From: Synechococcus sp. BO 8801
GTDB lineage: Bacteria; Cyanobacteriota; Cyanobacteriia; PCC-6307; Cyanobiaceae
Length of the DNA: 54,915 bases
Direction: 5' to 3'
Assembly (NCBI RefSeq): GCF_002252675.1
Contig: NZ_NQKY01000020.1
Coordinates: 1 to 54,915, forward strand
Positions 9,515-18,027 of this stretch are shown here, in pieces. Position numbers and translations under genes: made by a program. The notes below the pieces were generated by a model. That model was not told the DNA's origin and did no database searches. It saw nothing but the letters and a program-made list of their open reading frames with translations. Within the stretch, counting starts at the first letter, position 1. Each line of letters opens with the position of its first letter.

Positions 9515-10573
9515 TCAGCGTGCTGCGGTGGAAGGGCCCTGCTCCCCTGTGCCATCACCGACGGCCGGGGTGAGGAGAATGGATTCCCGTCGCTGTCGTT
9601 CGGAATGGAACCAGAGCGCCAGCATGCCCGCCAGAGGGATCGAAAGGAACACCCCCAGCAGGCCAGCGACCCGCTGTCCGATGAAGAGGGCCAGAAAGAG
9701 GAGGACCGGATTGAGCTCCATCGCCTGGCCCATCACCTTGGGCCGGACAATATTGTCCTGAATCTGGCCGAGCAGCACCGAAGCGATCAAGGCCCGCAAG
9801 CCGATGTCTCCCCCCTGGGAGGCAAAGACCATCAAGGAGATCAATAGGATGCCGAGGGTGGCTCCGATTCCGGGGATCGCATCAAGAACGCCCACAATCA
9901 CCGCCAGAATCAGACTGTATTTCACACCCAGCAGCGGGAAGATCACGGCCGTTGAGACGGTCAGAAACACCATCAACAGCAGCTGTCCGCGGATGAATCC
10001 CAGAACACTCTGCAGAAAGATCACGGCGAAACGATCACGGTGAGGCTCCGGAATCAGCCCCAGAAATCCTTTCCATAGCTTCTCGCCGTCGATCAGCATA
10101 TAGAGACTGATCACCGCACCGAAAATGCCCGTGAAAACCCCTGAAAAGACGGTTTGCAACAGCCCCAGTCCCGTCAGCAGACCCTCTTGAAGCAGGGTTG
10201 TGATCCTGTCGAATCCATAGGTTTTGAGGTATTGATGCAGGGGCGTGAGGTCCTGCTGTTTCAAGGTGCCTTGCAGATCCAGCAACAGACCCTGGCCCTG
10301 GTTCAGCACCTGCAGGCCAATCCCGGTGACGAATCCGATCAGCAGGATCAGGGCGCCGAAGGTCACGGCGGCAATCGACCATCCCCGCGGCAGATAGCGG
10401 CTCAGCCACTTCACCGGGACGTTCAGCAGGGCCGCGACGATGGCGGCGGCCGTGAACACCGCAATCGTGCAGGAAAAGTAATTGAAGATGACCACCGTGA
10501 CCCCGATGCAGGCCAGCAGCAGGAGATAGCGCACGAGGTTGGTGGTGCTGAACATTGCGGCAGAAGGCACCAC
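9515..10573 (-). CDS. AI-2E family transporter (PerM/YdgG-like permease)
   Basis: A 352-residue polytopic membrane protein. N-terminal hydrophobic pairs are followed by a soluble stretch (about residues 90-150) and a C-terminal block. The motif DAIPGIGATLGILL and the later LLGQIQDNIVRPKVMG are characteristic of the AI-2E/UPF0118 family. Members have been linked to autoinducer or Na+/H+ transport, so the substrate here is open. The start may be the ATG at 10573 or an internal ATG six codons later (10555). The gene is 55 bases downstream of glsA on the same strand. Its base composition is visibly less GC-rich than that of its neighbours. Confidence 0.85.
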   Translation of the reverse strand: MVPSAAMFSTTNLVRYLLLLACIGVTVVIFNYFSCTIAVFTAAAIVAALLNVPVKWLSRYLPRGWSIAAVTFGALILLIGFVTGIGLQVLNQGQGLLLDLQGTLKQQDLTPLHQYLKTYGFDRITTLLQEGLLTGLGLLQTVFSGVFTGIFGAVISLYMLIDGEKLWKGFLGLIPEPHRDRFAVIFLQSVLGFIRGQLLLMVFLTVSTAVIFPLLGVKYSLILAVIVGVLDAIPGIGATLGILLISLMVFASQGGDIGLRALIASVLLGQIQDNIVRPKVMGQAMELNPVLLFLALFIGQRVAGLLGVFLSIPLAGMLALWFHSERQRRESILLTPAVGDGTGEQGPSTAAR

Positions 10574-10628
10574 GCTGAAGCTGGATCGTAGACACGCGAG
10601 CCCCCCATCTCCCCTGCGGGGCGATGAT

Positions 10629-11615
10629 TCAGCGGCTTCCCTCGGGCCTGGAGGCGAACAGGTTCAGACCCAGCCGCTCGGAGAGAAACCGTGCCGTGAG
10701 CTGGCCGCGCACACTATTGCCTGCCTCATCCAGGGGGGGCGCATAGGTCGCCAGCCCCCCTTTCCCTGGCGCCACCGTGATCATGCCGCCGGCCACGCCG
10801 CTCTTGCCCGGCAGGCCGGTGGCGTAGAGCCAGTCGCCGGAGGTTTCGTACAACCCCGCCGTCACCATCACCGCCAGCACGTGCTGGCAGTGGATGGCCT
10901 CAATCACCTGCTCGCCGGTGACGGGCTGGCGACCGCCGTTGGCCAGGGTGGCGGCCATCACCGCCAGGTCGGCGGCGGTGACGCTCAGGGAACACTGGCG
11001 GGTGTAGAGCTCGGTGGCCTCGTCGGGGTCCCACCAGATGCGGTCATGGTCGCTGAGGAGCGTCGCCAGGCCGGCGTTGCGCCGATTGGTGGCCAGCTCC
11101 GAGGCGCAGACCTCGGCGTCGATCTCCAGGCGACGGCCGGCGAAGCGGGAGAAGCCGTCCTGGATGAAGGCCCACTTCTCCTCGCTGCTGGCGCCCGGCG
11201 CCAGGCTGGTGGCGGCGATCGCCCCGGCATTCACCATCGGATTGGAGAGGCCGTCGCCGCTGCGCTCCACCGCCAGCACGGAATTGAAGGGCAGGCCGGT
11301 GCTGTTGACGCCGAGCTTCTCGCGGGCCTCCTCCTCACCGATGGCCTGGCAGATCAGGGCGAACAGGAACGGCTTGGAGATGCTCTGGATGCTGAAGGCC
11401 ACCCGGGCCTCGCCCGCCTCGAACAGGGCCCCGCCGCAGCTGGAGACGCAGAGGCCGAAGTGCGCCGGATCCGCCGCCGCCAGGGCGGGGATGTAGTCGG
11501 CCACCTGGCCCTCACCGACCGGCGCGAAGCGGCGATGGGCCTCCGCCACCAGCTCCTGCACCACCTCGGCGGTGGGCAGGTGGCCGTTGGACACCCATTC
11601 GGACACGGACCACAT
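10629..11615 (-). CDS. glsA: Glutaminase
   Basis: A 328-residue serine-dependent glutaminase of the beta-lactamase-like fold, hydrolysing glutamine to glutamate and ammonia in the cytosol. The catalytic Ser-x-x-Lys is seen in FSIQSISKPF (Ser78, Lys81). Downstream family motifs include GLPFNS, NPMVNAGAIAA and, near the C-terminus, GVAGGMITVAPGKGG. The length is in the usual range for bacterial GlsA (about 310 residues). It lies 26 bases downstream of the Anbu-type peptidase gene and is followed by the AI-2E permease, all on the minus strand. Confidence 0.93.
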   Translation of the reverse strand: MWSVSEWVSNGHLPTAEVVQELVAEAHRRFAPVGEGQVADYIPALAAADPAHFGLCVSSCGGALFEAGEARVAFSIQSISKPFLFALICQAIGEEEAREKLGVNSTGLPFNSVLAVERSGDGLSNPMVNAGAIAATSLAPGASSEEKWAFIQDGFSRFAGRRLEIDAEVCASELATNRRNAGLATLLSDHDRIWWDPDEATELYTRQCSLSVTAADLAVMAATLANGGRQPVTGEQVIEAIHCQHVLAVMVTAGLYETSGDWLYATGLPGKSGVAGGMITVAPGKGGLATYAPPLDEAGNSVRGQLTARFLSERLGLNLFASRPEGSR

Positions 11616-11641
11616 GGCGGGAAGCGGGGCAGGTGGGGAAC

Positions 11642-12403
11642 TCAGGCCGGCGACGCCTGCTCCCAGGGGAAGCTGGGCAGGCGGTGCAGCGCCTCGCGCT
11701 GGGCGTCGCTCCAGGTCTCGACCATGGCGGCCAGTTCCGGGGCGTCGGCGGCGAAGGTCAGCCGGTGGGCGATCGTCAGGGCGTCAGCGGGAACAATGGC
11801 CAGCTCGAACGGGGGACCGACCGTGAGGTTGGAGCGCTGGGTGAGCACCTCCGAGATCAGGCAGAGCCGGGCCGCATCCTCCAGGGAGAGGTTGGTGTGG
11901 CCCACGTTATCGAGGGGTGGTTTGCCATATTTCGTCTCGCCGATCTGCAGGTAGGGCGTTTCGCGGGTGGCCATGATGGCGTTGCCCTGGGGATACACCA
12001 GATACAGGCCGTGGGGCTCCCCGGCGATCTGGCCGCCCAGCAGGAACGAAGCCCCGGCACTGGCGCCGGCCTGCTGAAGGGCCGCACCGTTCTCCCGCTG
12101 CACCGCCACACTCACCCGGCCGATGTAGGCCGCCGCCTCAAACAGGTAATCGCAGGAACGCAGATCCCCGGTTCCGCTGGCGGAGTCCTCGGCGGCCCGG
12201 TCGAGATCGCGCCGGATCCAGCTGACCACGGCCTGGGTGGTGGCCAGATTACCGGCGGCGAGAAGCACGAACAGCCGGTCGGAGGCCGGCTGGAAGACAT
12301 ACATCTTGCTGTAGCTCGAAATATAGTCAACCCCTGCATTCGTGCGGGAATCGGAGGCCATGACCAGGCCCTTCTCCAGCCAGTAGCCGATGCAGTACGT
12401 CAC
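11642..12403 (-). CDS. Proteasome-type peptidase, Anbu family
   Basis: A 253-residue protein related to the proteasome beta subunit. It starts at GTG 12403 with VTYCIGYWLEKG, which places a threonine at position 2 as the presumed catalytic N-terminal nucleophile after removal of the initiator. The next motif, VMASDSRTNAGVDYISSYSKM, matches the Anbu (ancestral beta subunit) family, whose members form open helical rings. Anbu is often encoded with alpha-E, transglutaminase-like and ATP-grasp genes; none is in this window. Here glsA follows 26 bases downstream. A longer frame upstream to 12433 exists but would bury the threonine and is rejected. Confidence 0.85.
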   Translation of the reverse strand: MTYCIGYWLEKGLVMASDSRTNAGVDYISSYSKMYVFQPASDRLFVLLAAGNLATTQAVVSWIRRDLDRAAEDSASGTGDLRSCDYLFEAAAYIGRVSVAVQRENGAALQQAGASAGASFLLGGQIAGEPHGLYLVYPQGNAIMATRETPYLQIGETKYGKPPLDNVGHTNLSLEDAARLCLISEVLTQRSNLTVGPPFELAIVPADALTIAHRLTFAADAPELAAMVETWSDAQREALHRLPSFPWEQASPA

Positions 12404-12790
12404 CCTGGTTGGCCGCCAATACGAAAGATCCAACTTAGCTCACTACGCCAATTGGCCGACTCCCGAGGTGATGGAGACGACGGGCACGCCGAGGTCTTCT
12501 CAGCAGACCTGAAGCCCGCGGTCGGCCCTCACGGGATGGCGAAGGGACCGACACGGAAGGCGACACAGACGTGATCAACGCCATCGACTGTGGCCAACGG
12601 TGACGACCCGCCTCTGCCGCGGTGTCGCCGGCCAATCCCGATGCCATCCTTCAGCTAAAGCCATGACCGTGCTGGCCAAGGCGGAAGGGAAGGCGATGGA
12701 AGAGGCGAAGATCGCGGTCCAAACCGGCCTGCACCCCCCAGGCCAGCCACCACGGTGGATCGTCCCCTCGGCGACCAGGGGTGCGGCGCC
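12404..12790. other. Divergent intergenic region with possible short reading frame
   Basis: These 387 bases separate the Anbu-type gene (minus) from the orphan RND pump (plus) and presumably hold both promoters; no convincing promoter pair or operator was recognised. The plus strand has a 64-codon frame from GTG 12600 whose TGA (12792-12794) overlaps the pump ATG as ATGA. Its product shows no signal peptide, helix pair or adaptor-like motif. It may be a leader, a degraded remnant or chance. The imperfect palindrome CCAATTGG lies inside the region. Confidence 0.35.
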
Positions 12791-15700
12791 ATGAGCCTCT
12801 CTGATCGCTTCATCCGCGGACCGGTCCTCACCACCGTCTGCTCCCTGGTGATCCTGATCATGGGCGGCATCGCCATCCCGCTGCTGCCCCTTGAGAAGCT
12901 GCCCCAGCTGGCGCCCACCCAGATCCAGGTCACGGCCACCAACATCGGAGCCGATGCGCGTACCACCGTCGACGCGGTGACGAACGTCCTGGAGGAAGAG
13001 ATCAATGGTGTTGAAGACATGAAATACATGTCCTCAAACACCTCTTCCGACGGCATCGCCAACATCGTGGTGTCCTTTCCGGTGGCGGTCGACCGAAACA
13101 TCGCCCAGGTGAATGTTCAGAACCGTGTGAACCAGGCCACACCGGGGCTGCCCGATGTCGTCAAGCAGACCGGCGTGACGGTGGAGGCCGCTTCCCCAAG
13201 CCTGCTGCTGGCCTATGGCTTCTATGCCGACAAGGATGACCAGGGTCAGCCGCTCTACGACCCCTTCTTCATCAGCAACTACGTCGATCGCAATCTCGTC
13301 AACGAGATCAAGCGCATCCCGGGGATCGGCCAGGTAAAGATCACCGGAGATCGAAGACTCGCCATGCGGATCTGGCTCGATCCGAACAAGTTGGCCGCCC
13401 AGAACCTCACACCCCTTGATGTGGAGCAGGCGCTCAGGGAGCAGAACCTCCAGGCGGGCGCCGGCAGGATCGGGCAGGAGCCGATTGATCCTGGGCAGAA
13501 ATTCGCGATCCCCCTCAAGGCCGACAGTCGCTTCACCAGTGTCAAGGACGTTGAAGATCTCATTGTCAAGATCGCGCCCGATGGCGGTGTCAACAAAATC
13601 AGGGATCTCGGCCGGGTCGAGTTGGGAGCTGAAAACTATGACGTCTCCGCCAGCATCGGCGGCAGGCCTTCCGTCGCTCTACTGCTTTATCAATTGCCAG
13701 GAGCCAATGCCCTGGATACTGGCAACAGAGTCAAAGTGCTGGTCGAACGCCTCGCGACTGAGTTCCCGCCTGGCCTGAACTACGAAATTCCTTACGACTC
13801 CACCCTGTTCGTGGTCACCTCTCTCAAGGATGTGACCTCCAACCTGTTCCAGGCCATCGTGATGGCCGTGCTCACGATCCTGCTGTTCCTGCAGGACTGG
13901 CGCTCCACGGTCGTGCCGGCGCTAGCGATGCCGGTGGCGATGGTCGGCGCCATGGCTGTGGTGCTGGGCTTCGGCTTCAGCATCAACCAGCTGACGATGT
14001 TCGGCATCATCCTGGCCATCGGCACCGTGACCGATGATGCGGTGGTGATCGTGCAGGCGATCAAAGACAAGCTCGGCCAGGGGATGCGGCCCATGCAGGC
14101 CGCCCTGGACGCGATGAACGAGCTCGCCACGCCCTCGATCACGGCCGCCCTCGTCCAGCTGGCCGTCTTCATCCCGGTGTGCTTCTTCCCCGGCACCACG
14201 GGCATCGTCTACCGCCAGTTCGCCATCACCCTGGCGGCAGCAATCGTGTTTTCCACCTTCAATGCCCTCACATTTTCCCCCACGATCGCGGCATTGTTCC
14301 TGCGCCCAGAGGGGGCGCCACCCGGAGCGATCGACAAGGGCATCAATTTCCTCTTCGGCTGGATCTTTCGTCCCTTCAACAGGGGCTTTGCCCGTCTCTT
14401 CGCCTGGTACGGCCGCACCATCGAAACCCTCGTGCGCCACCGCCACGTGGTGGTGACCCTGTTCGTGGCAGGGCTGCTGGCCACGGTGTTCATGCTGCGC
14501 GTCGTCCCCACAGGTTTCATTCCGGAAGAGGATCAGGGCCTGATGATCGTGATTGGCGAGGCCCCGGCAAGCTCCTCCCTCTCCCACACCCGTAAGGAGG
14601 TGGAGAAAGTCAACTCCATCCTGGCGGATTTCACCGACATCGATAGTTACCTCGGCCTGGCGGGTTATGGACTGGAGGGAAACAGTTACAACAAATACCT
14701 CTTCTTCATTCGCCTCAAGGCCTGGGACCAACGGCCCGGTCAGGAGCAATCCGTCTTCAGTGTGCTGGCCCGGTTGAATCAACGGCTACAGAAGGATATC
14801 GCGGGCTCTCGCGTCTTCGCCGCCAACGTGCCACCCGTCGATGGCGTGGGAGCCACCGGAGGCTTCGATTTCCAGCTCCAGAATCGCGGCGGCCTTCCCA
14901 CCGAAGCGCTGCTGAAGAATCTCAATGCCATGATCCAGGCCGCCCGGGAGCGGCCCGAGTTGCAGGGGGTCACCACCACCTTCACCCCAGGGGTGGAGCA
15001 GATGGCCATCCGCATAAACCGCGACCTCGTCAAGTCGCTGGATGTGGACATCAATTCGGTCTTCGAGACCCTGCAGTCCTACCTGGGAGGAACCTATGTG
15101 AATGACTTCATCTTTGCGAAGAAGCAGTATCGCATCTATGTTCAGGCCGAAGGACCCTTCCGTGCCGATCCTGAGGCGATCACCTCGTTCTATGTACGAT
15201 CCCGCAAGGGACAGATGGTCCAGCTGAATGATCTGGTGGTCACGGAGCGGTTCTTCGCTCCGCCCACCATCACCAATTACAACGTCTACGAAGCGATCAA
15301 GATTCAAGGCGGTCCCGCACCCGGTTACAGCTCCGGCCAGGCCCTGGTGGCGATGGAGGAGATCGCCGCCAAGGTGCTCGATCCCGGCTTCGGCTTCGAG
15401 TGGAGCGGCCTGTCCCTGGAGGAGCGGGCGGCGGGCGGGGCCACCGGTGCCATCTTCGCCCTGGCTTTCGTGCTGGTGTTCCTGGTGATGGCAGCCCAGT
15501 ACGGCAGCTACATCGATCCCCTGATCATCCTGCTCACGGTTCCCCTGGCCACCCTCGGGGCGATGGTGGCGATCTGGGTGCGGGCCAATGCCCTGCAGGC
15601 GGGCAGCCTCTGGCCGGTGATCAGCAACGACATCTTTGCCCAGGTGGGCCTGTTGATGCTGATCGGTATGGCCAGCAAGAACGCCATCCTGATCGTGGAG

Positions 15701-16015
15701 CAGGCCAATGAATACCTGCGTCTGGGCATGGGCCTCAGCGAGGCAGGGATCGGCGCCGCCAAGGCACGCTTCCAGCCCATCGTGATGACCGCAGCCTCGG
15801 GTCTGGTCGGCTACATCCCCCTGATGACCGCCTCCGGCGCCGGTGCGATCAGCCGCTGGTCGATCGGAACGGTCAGTTTCGGTGGCTATCTGGTGGCCAC
15901 CGTGCTCAGCCTGGGGGTGGCCCCCGTGCTGTTCATCGTGATCAAGGGGCTGGAGCGCACCTACCTGCTCAAGGCGCCAGAAAAGCCTGTCGTCCTCCCC
16001 CCCTCCCAGCCGTGA
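12791..16015 (+). CDS. RND efflux transporter, HAE1 type, without adjacent adaptor
   Basis: A 1074-residue inner-membrane proton-driven exporter of the AcrB/MexB type. The N-terminus, DRFIRGPVLTTVCSLVI, is typical. The proton-relay Asp pair appears in TVTDDAVVIV and the partner Lys in GMASKNAILIVEQA, so it is probably active. The usual ENV/ENI after the Asp pair is replaced by a Gln. Two large periplasmic porter regions and about 12 hydrophobic segments are visible. The ATG at 12791 is preferred to in-frame codons upstream because it restores the conserved SLSDRF start. Unlike the two other pumps in the window it has no membrane-fusion protein gene beside it. A small membrane protein overlaps its stop (GTGA). 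Codon use is more AT-tolerant than in neighbours. Confidence 0.92.
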   Translation: MSLSDRFIRGPVLTTVCSLVILIMGGIAIPLLPLEKLPQLAPTQIQVTATNIGADARTTVDAVTNVLEEEINGVEDMKYMSSNTSSDGIANIVVSFPVAVDRNIAQVNVQNRVNQATPGLPDVVKQTGVTVEAASPSLLLAYGFYADKDDQGQPLYDPFFISNYVDRNLVNEIKRIPGIGQVKITGDRRLAMRIWLDPNKLAAQNLTPLDVEQALREQNLQAGAGRIGQEPIDPGQKFAIPLKADSRFTSVKDVEDLIVKIAPDGGVNKIRDLGRVELGAENYDVSASIGGRPSVALLLYQLPGANALDTGNRVKVLVERLATEFPPGLNYEIPYDSTLFVVTSLKDVTSNLFQAIVMAVLTILLFLQDWRSTVVPALAMPVAMVGAMAVVLGFGFSINQLTMFGIILAIGTVTDDAVVIVQAIKDKLGQGMRPMQAALDAMNELATPSITAALVQLAVFIPVCFFPGTTGIVYRQFAITLAAAIVFSTFNALTFSPTIAALFLRPEGAPPGAIDKGINFLFGWIFRPFNRGFARLFAWYGRTIETLVRHRHVVVTLFVAGLLATVFMLRVVPTGFIPEEDQGLMIVIGEAPASSSLSHTRKEVEKVNSILADFTDIDSYLGLAGYGLEGNSYNKYLFFIRLKAWDQRPGQEQSVFSVLARLNQRLQKDIAGSRVFAANVPPVDGVGATGGFDFQLQNRGGLPTEALLKNLNAMIQAARERPELQGVTTTFTPGVEQMAIRINRDLVKSLDVDINSVFETLQSYLGGTYVNDFIFAKKQYRIYVQAEGPFRADPEAITSFYVRSRKGQMVQLNDLVVTERFFAPPTITNYNVYEAIKIQGGPAPGYSSGQALVAMEEIAAKVLDPGFGFEWSGLSLEERAAGGATGAIFALAFVLVFLVMAAQYGSYIDPLIILLTVPLATLGAMVAIWVRANALQAGSLWPVISNDIFAQVGLLMLIGMASKNAILIVEQANEYLRLGMGLSEAGIGAAKARFQPIVMTAASGLVGYIPLMTASGAGAISRWSIGTVSFGGYLVATVLSLGVAPVLFIVIKGLERTYLLKAPEKPVVLPPSQP

Positions 16016-16257
16016 ACCTGCGCCTCGTCGCCTTCGCCGCCGTGATCTCAGCCCTGCTCGGTGGCCTGTTCGGCACCACGCTTTCCTACATCGGCCAACC
16101 CAACAAGGGGGGCCTCCGCTACGAAAGCCCCTTCTACCGCGGCCTCTACCGGCACACGCCGCTGATCGGCGCCGGACTCGGTGCCGCCTGCGGTGCCGGC
16201 TTCGCGGTGATCAGCCAGTCGGCTCGCCGCCGCCAGCAGGGGAAAGCCCGCCGCTGA
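16012..16257 (+). CDS. Small two-helix membrane protein coupled to the RND pump
   Basis: An 81-residue protein starting at a GTG that overlaps the stop of the RND pump gene (GTGA at 16012-16015). It has two hydrophobic segments, about residues 4-26 and 48-68, joined by a polar loop (PNKGGLRYESPFYRGLYRH), and a very basic C-terminal tail (ARRRQQGKARR). The tail is probably cytoplasmic by the positive-inside rule. The overlap indicates translational coupling. A role as accessory subunit of the pump is inference only, since short membrane proteins of this look are common in cyanobacteria. Its 3' end overlaps the convergent GUN4-like gene by 47 bases. Confidence 0.7.
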   Translation: MNLRLVAFAAVISALLGGLFGTTLSYIGQPNKGGLRYESPFYRGLYRHTPLIGAGLGAACGAGFAVISQSARRRQQGKARR

Positions 16258-16867
16258 TCAATCGCGCCATCAGCAGATTGGTGATCTTCATGCCATAGGG
16301 GCTGCTCCAGCAGCGTCTGGGCAGGCTTCCCAGAATGGAAGCTGCCGGGAGATCCTGATCCTCGGGGTCCATGAAGCGGCCGTCCTGGCGCCAGCCGATG
16401 CGATCGCAGAAGGCCAGATAACGATCCACGTCCTGGGCGATCAAGGTCTCGAGCGATCCACCCAATTCGCGGTAGATCTTCAGCTGCACGCTGAATCCGA
16501 ACCGGTTGTCGCTATGGCTGCACCACAGCCGGTCGATGATGCGCAGCGGTGTGATCGGAAAGGTTTCGATCGCTTCCGGGGTGACATCCTCCAGGGTGGA
16601 GTTGATGCAGTCGAACAGCACCCGGGCCGTTTCCTGATCGGCCTCCCCGAAGCGACCCGCTCTCAGCAGGTCCCGCAGAGGGGCATAGAGGGCCACATCG
16701 GAGCTCAGCTCCAGGCTCTCGGCCTGCTCCTGCACCCGCGCGGAAAGCTCGTCCAGCCGGGCGTTGAGCGCGGTGATCGCCGCCTCCAAAGCTGCCAGGC
16801 GATGAACGCTCTCACCCTCCCCGCCGTTGCTGCTCCCCATCGGGCCAGGCCCAGAGGAGAACATCAT
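16211..16867 (-). CDS. GUN4-domain protein with N-terminal coiled coil
   Basis: A 218-residue protein from the ATG at 16867 (a second ATG follows directly). Residues about 22-52 form a heptad-rich helix (LAALEAAITALNARLDELSA), likely a coiled coil. A GUN4-like domain follows from about residue 58. Recognisable pieces are YAPLRDLLRAGRFGEADQET, FPITPLRIIDRLW and NRFGFSVQLKIYRELGG. GUN4 binds Mg-protoporphyrin/bilins and activates Mg-chelatase; cyanobacteria also carry several GUN4-domain paralogues of unknown role, and this may be one. The 3' end overlaps the convergent small membrane protein gene by 47 bases. The LysM gene lies 49 bases upstream on the same strand. Confidence 0.82.
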   Translation of the reverse strand: MMFSSGPGPMGSSNGGEGESVHRLAALEAAITALNARLDELSARVQEQAESLELSSDVALYAPLRDLLRAGRFGEADQETARVLFDCINSTLEDVTPEAIETFPITPLRIIDRLWCSHSDNRFGFSVQLKIYRELGGSLETLIAQDVDRYLAFCDRIGWRQDGRFMDPEDQDLPAASILGSLPRRCWSSPYGMKITNLLMARLISGGLSPAGGGEPTG

Positions 16868-16916
16868 CGCTCCGCTCGCGCCGGGGAGGTCCCCGGGACC
16901 GTGGGCCGCCCGGCCC

Positions 16917-17846
16917 TCAAGGGGCGGAAGGGGGCGCCACCGCCGGACCGGTCGGGTCCGTGACGTTGGCGCAGACGTCCAGGACGATCTGCTGACCCAG
17001 CGACCGCCCCAGCGGCACGGTCCAGGGCTCCCAGGCGCCATTGACCAACCAGGCCTGGCGGAGGCTGCTGCAATGCACCGCCACCGCCGTCGCCTGGGCC
17101 CGCATCGGCCCCACATCCGCCTGGGTGGGTTGCACCAGCGTCACCCGCACGCCGCCGGGATGGAGCTTCCAGCCGCCCCAGTCGACGAGGGTGTTGCCGT
17201 AGAAGCGCCAGCGCACCGACTCGCCCGGCTTCGCCGGCAGGGGCGAAGGGGGTGCGGTGGGGGCCGGAGCGGTCACGGCCGGGGGCGTGGTGGGGGCCGG
17301 GGAGGCGGTGGCCGCGGGCGAGGGGGTGGCGGGGGACGCTGGTTTTGCGGCGGGGGTTGGCTTGGCCGCTGACGAGGGCTTCGCGGTGGGCGAGGGCTTG
17401 GCCGTGGCCGAGGGCTTCGCGGTGGGTTTCGCCGTGGCCGCCGCCGAGGCTGGCGGCAGCTTCAGCCAGGCTCCCACCTTAAGCTGGTCGGGCTTGAGGC
17501 TGGGATTGGCCTTTTGAAGGGCCGCCACGGTCGTGCCATGGCGCGCCGCCAGCAGAGCCAGGGTGTCCCCGGCGCGCACCTGAACGAGCCCCTTCGATGG
17601 CGGCAGTTTGAGCTGCTGGCCGATCTGCAGCTCCTCGGGCTTGGTGATCTTGTTCAGACGCATCAACTCCTGCACGCTCACCCCATACCGGGCGGCGATG
17701 GCCTCCAGCGTGTCGCCCTGGACAACCTTCACACCGCGGGCGGGAGGCCCCCCCTGGCTGAAGGCCACGGGGCTGAAGCCGAGCCCGCTGAAGGAGAGAA
17801 AAAGGGCGGCAAGAACAGCCCCGGTCGCCGATGCCTGTCGACCCAT
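16917..17846 (-). CDS. Exported protein with two LysM domains
   Basis: A 309-residue protein with an N-terminal signal peptide (hydrophobic stretch AVLAALFLSFSGLGF, cleavage near FSQGG). Two LysM peptidoglycan-binding repeats follow: VVQGDTLEAIAARYGVSVQE (about 41-84) and VRAGDTLALLAARHGTTVAA (about 88-131). Next comes a low-complexity linker of about 80 residues made of Ala, Pro, Thr, Ser and Lys (repeats of the type AKPSATAKPSPTAKP). A C-terminal domain of about 95 residues with two cysteines (HCSSL, DVCANV) is unrecognised. The protein probably sits in the cell wall. No amidase, transglycosylase or peptidase signature is seen. Confidence 0.85.
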   Translation of the reverse strand: MGRQASATGAVLAALFLSFSGLGFSPVAFSQGGPPARGVKVVQGDTLEAIAARYGVSVQELMRLNKITKPEELQIGQQLKLPPSKGLVQVRAGDTLALLAARHGTTVAALQKANPSLKPDQLKVGAWLKLPPASAAATAKPTAKPSATAKPSPTAKPSSAAKPTPAAKPASPATPSPAATASPAPTTPPAVTAPAPTAPPSPLPAKPGESVRWRFYGNTLVDWGGWKLHPGGVRVTLVQPTQADVGPMRAQATAVAVHCSSLRQAWLVNGAWEPWTVPLGRSLGQQIVLDVCANVTDPTGPAVAPPSAP

Positions 17847-18027
17847 GATTCCCTCACTTCCTGCACAAGAAAGCTACCAGAAGCGGACACCATCCCCGAG
17901 TCAGCACATTCCAGACCCTGCAGATCGTGGCCCCGACCGTTGAAAGAAACGTCGCAACATTTCATCAAGCAGCGATAGAAAAGCCGGGCGACGACCGGCT
18001 GATCGGTGGCCCCTCAGCCGCAGGGGT

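Noticed and set aside
12600..12794. 64-codon frame before the orphan RND pump as a remnant adaptor gene
   Set aside because: No similarity by eye to the C-terminal ends of the two adaptors in the window. Kept only as a comment on the intergenic region.
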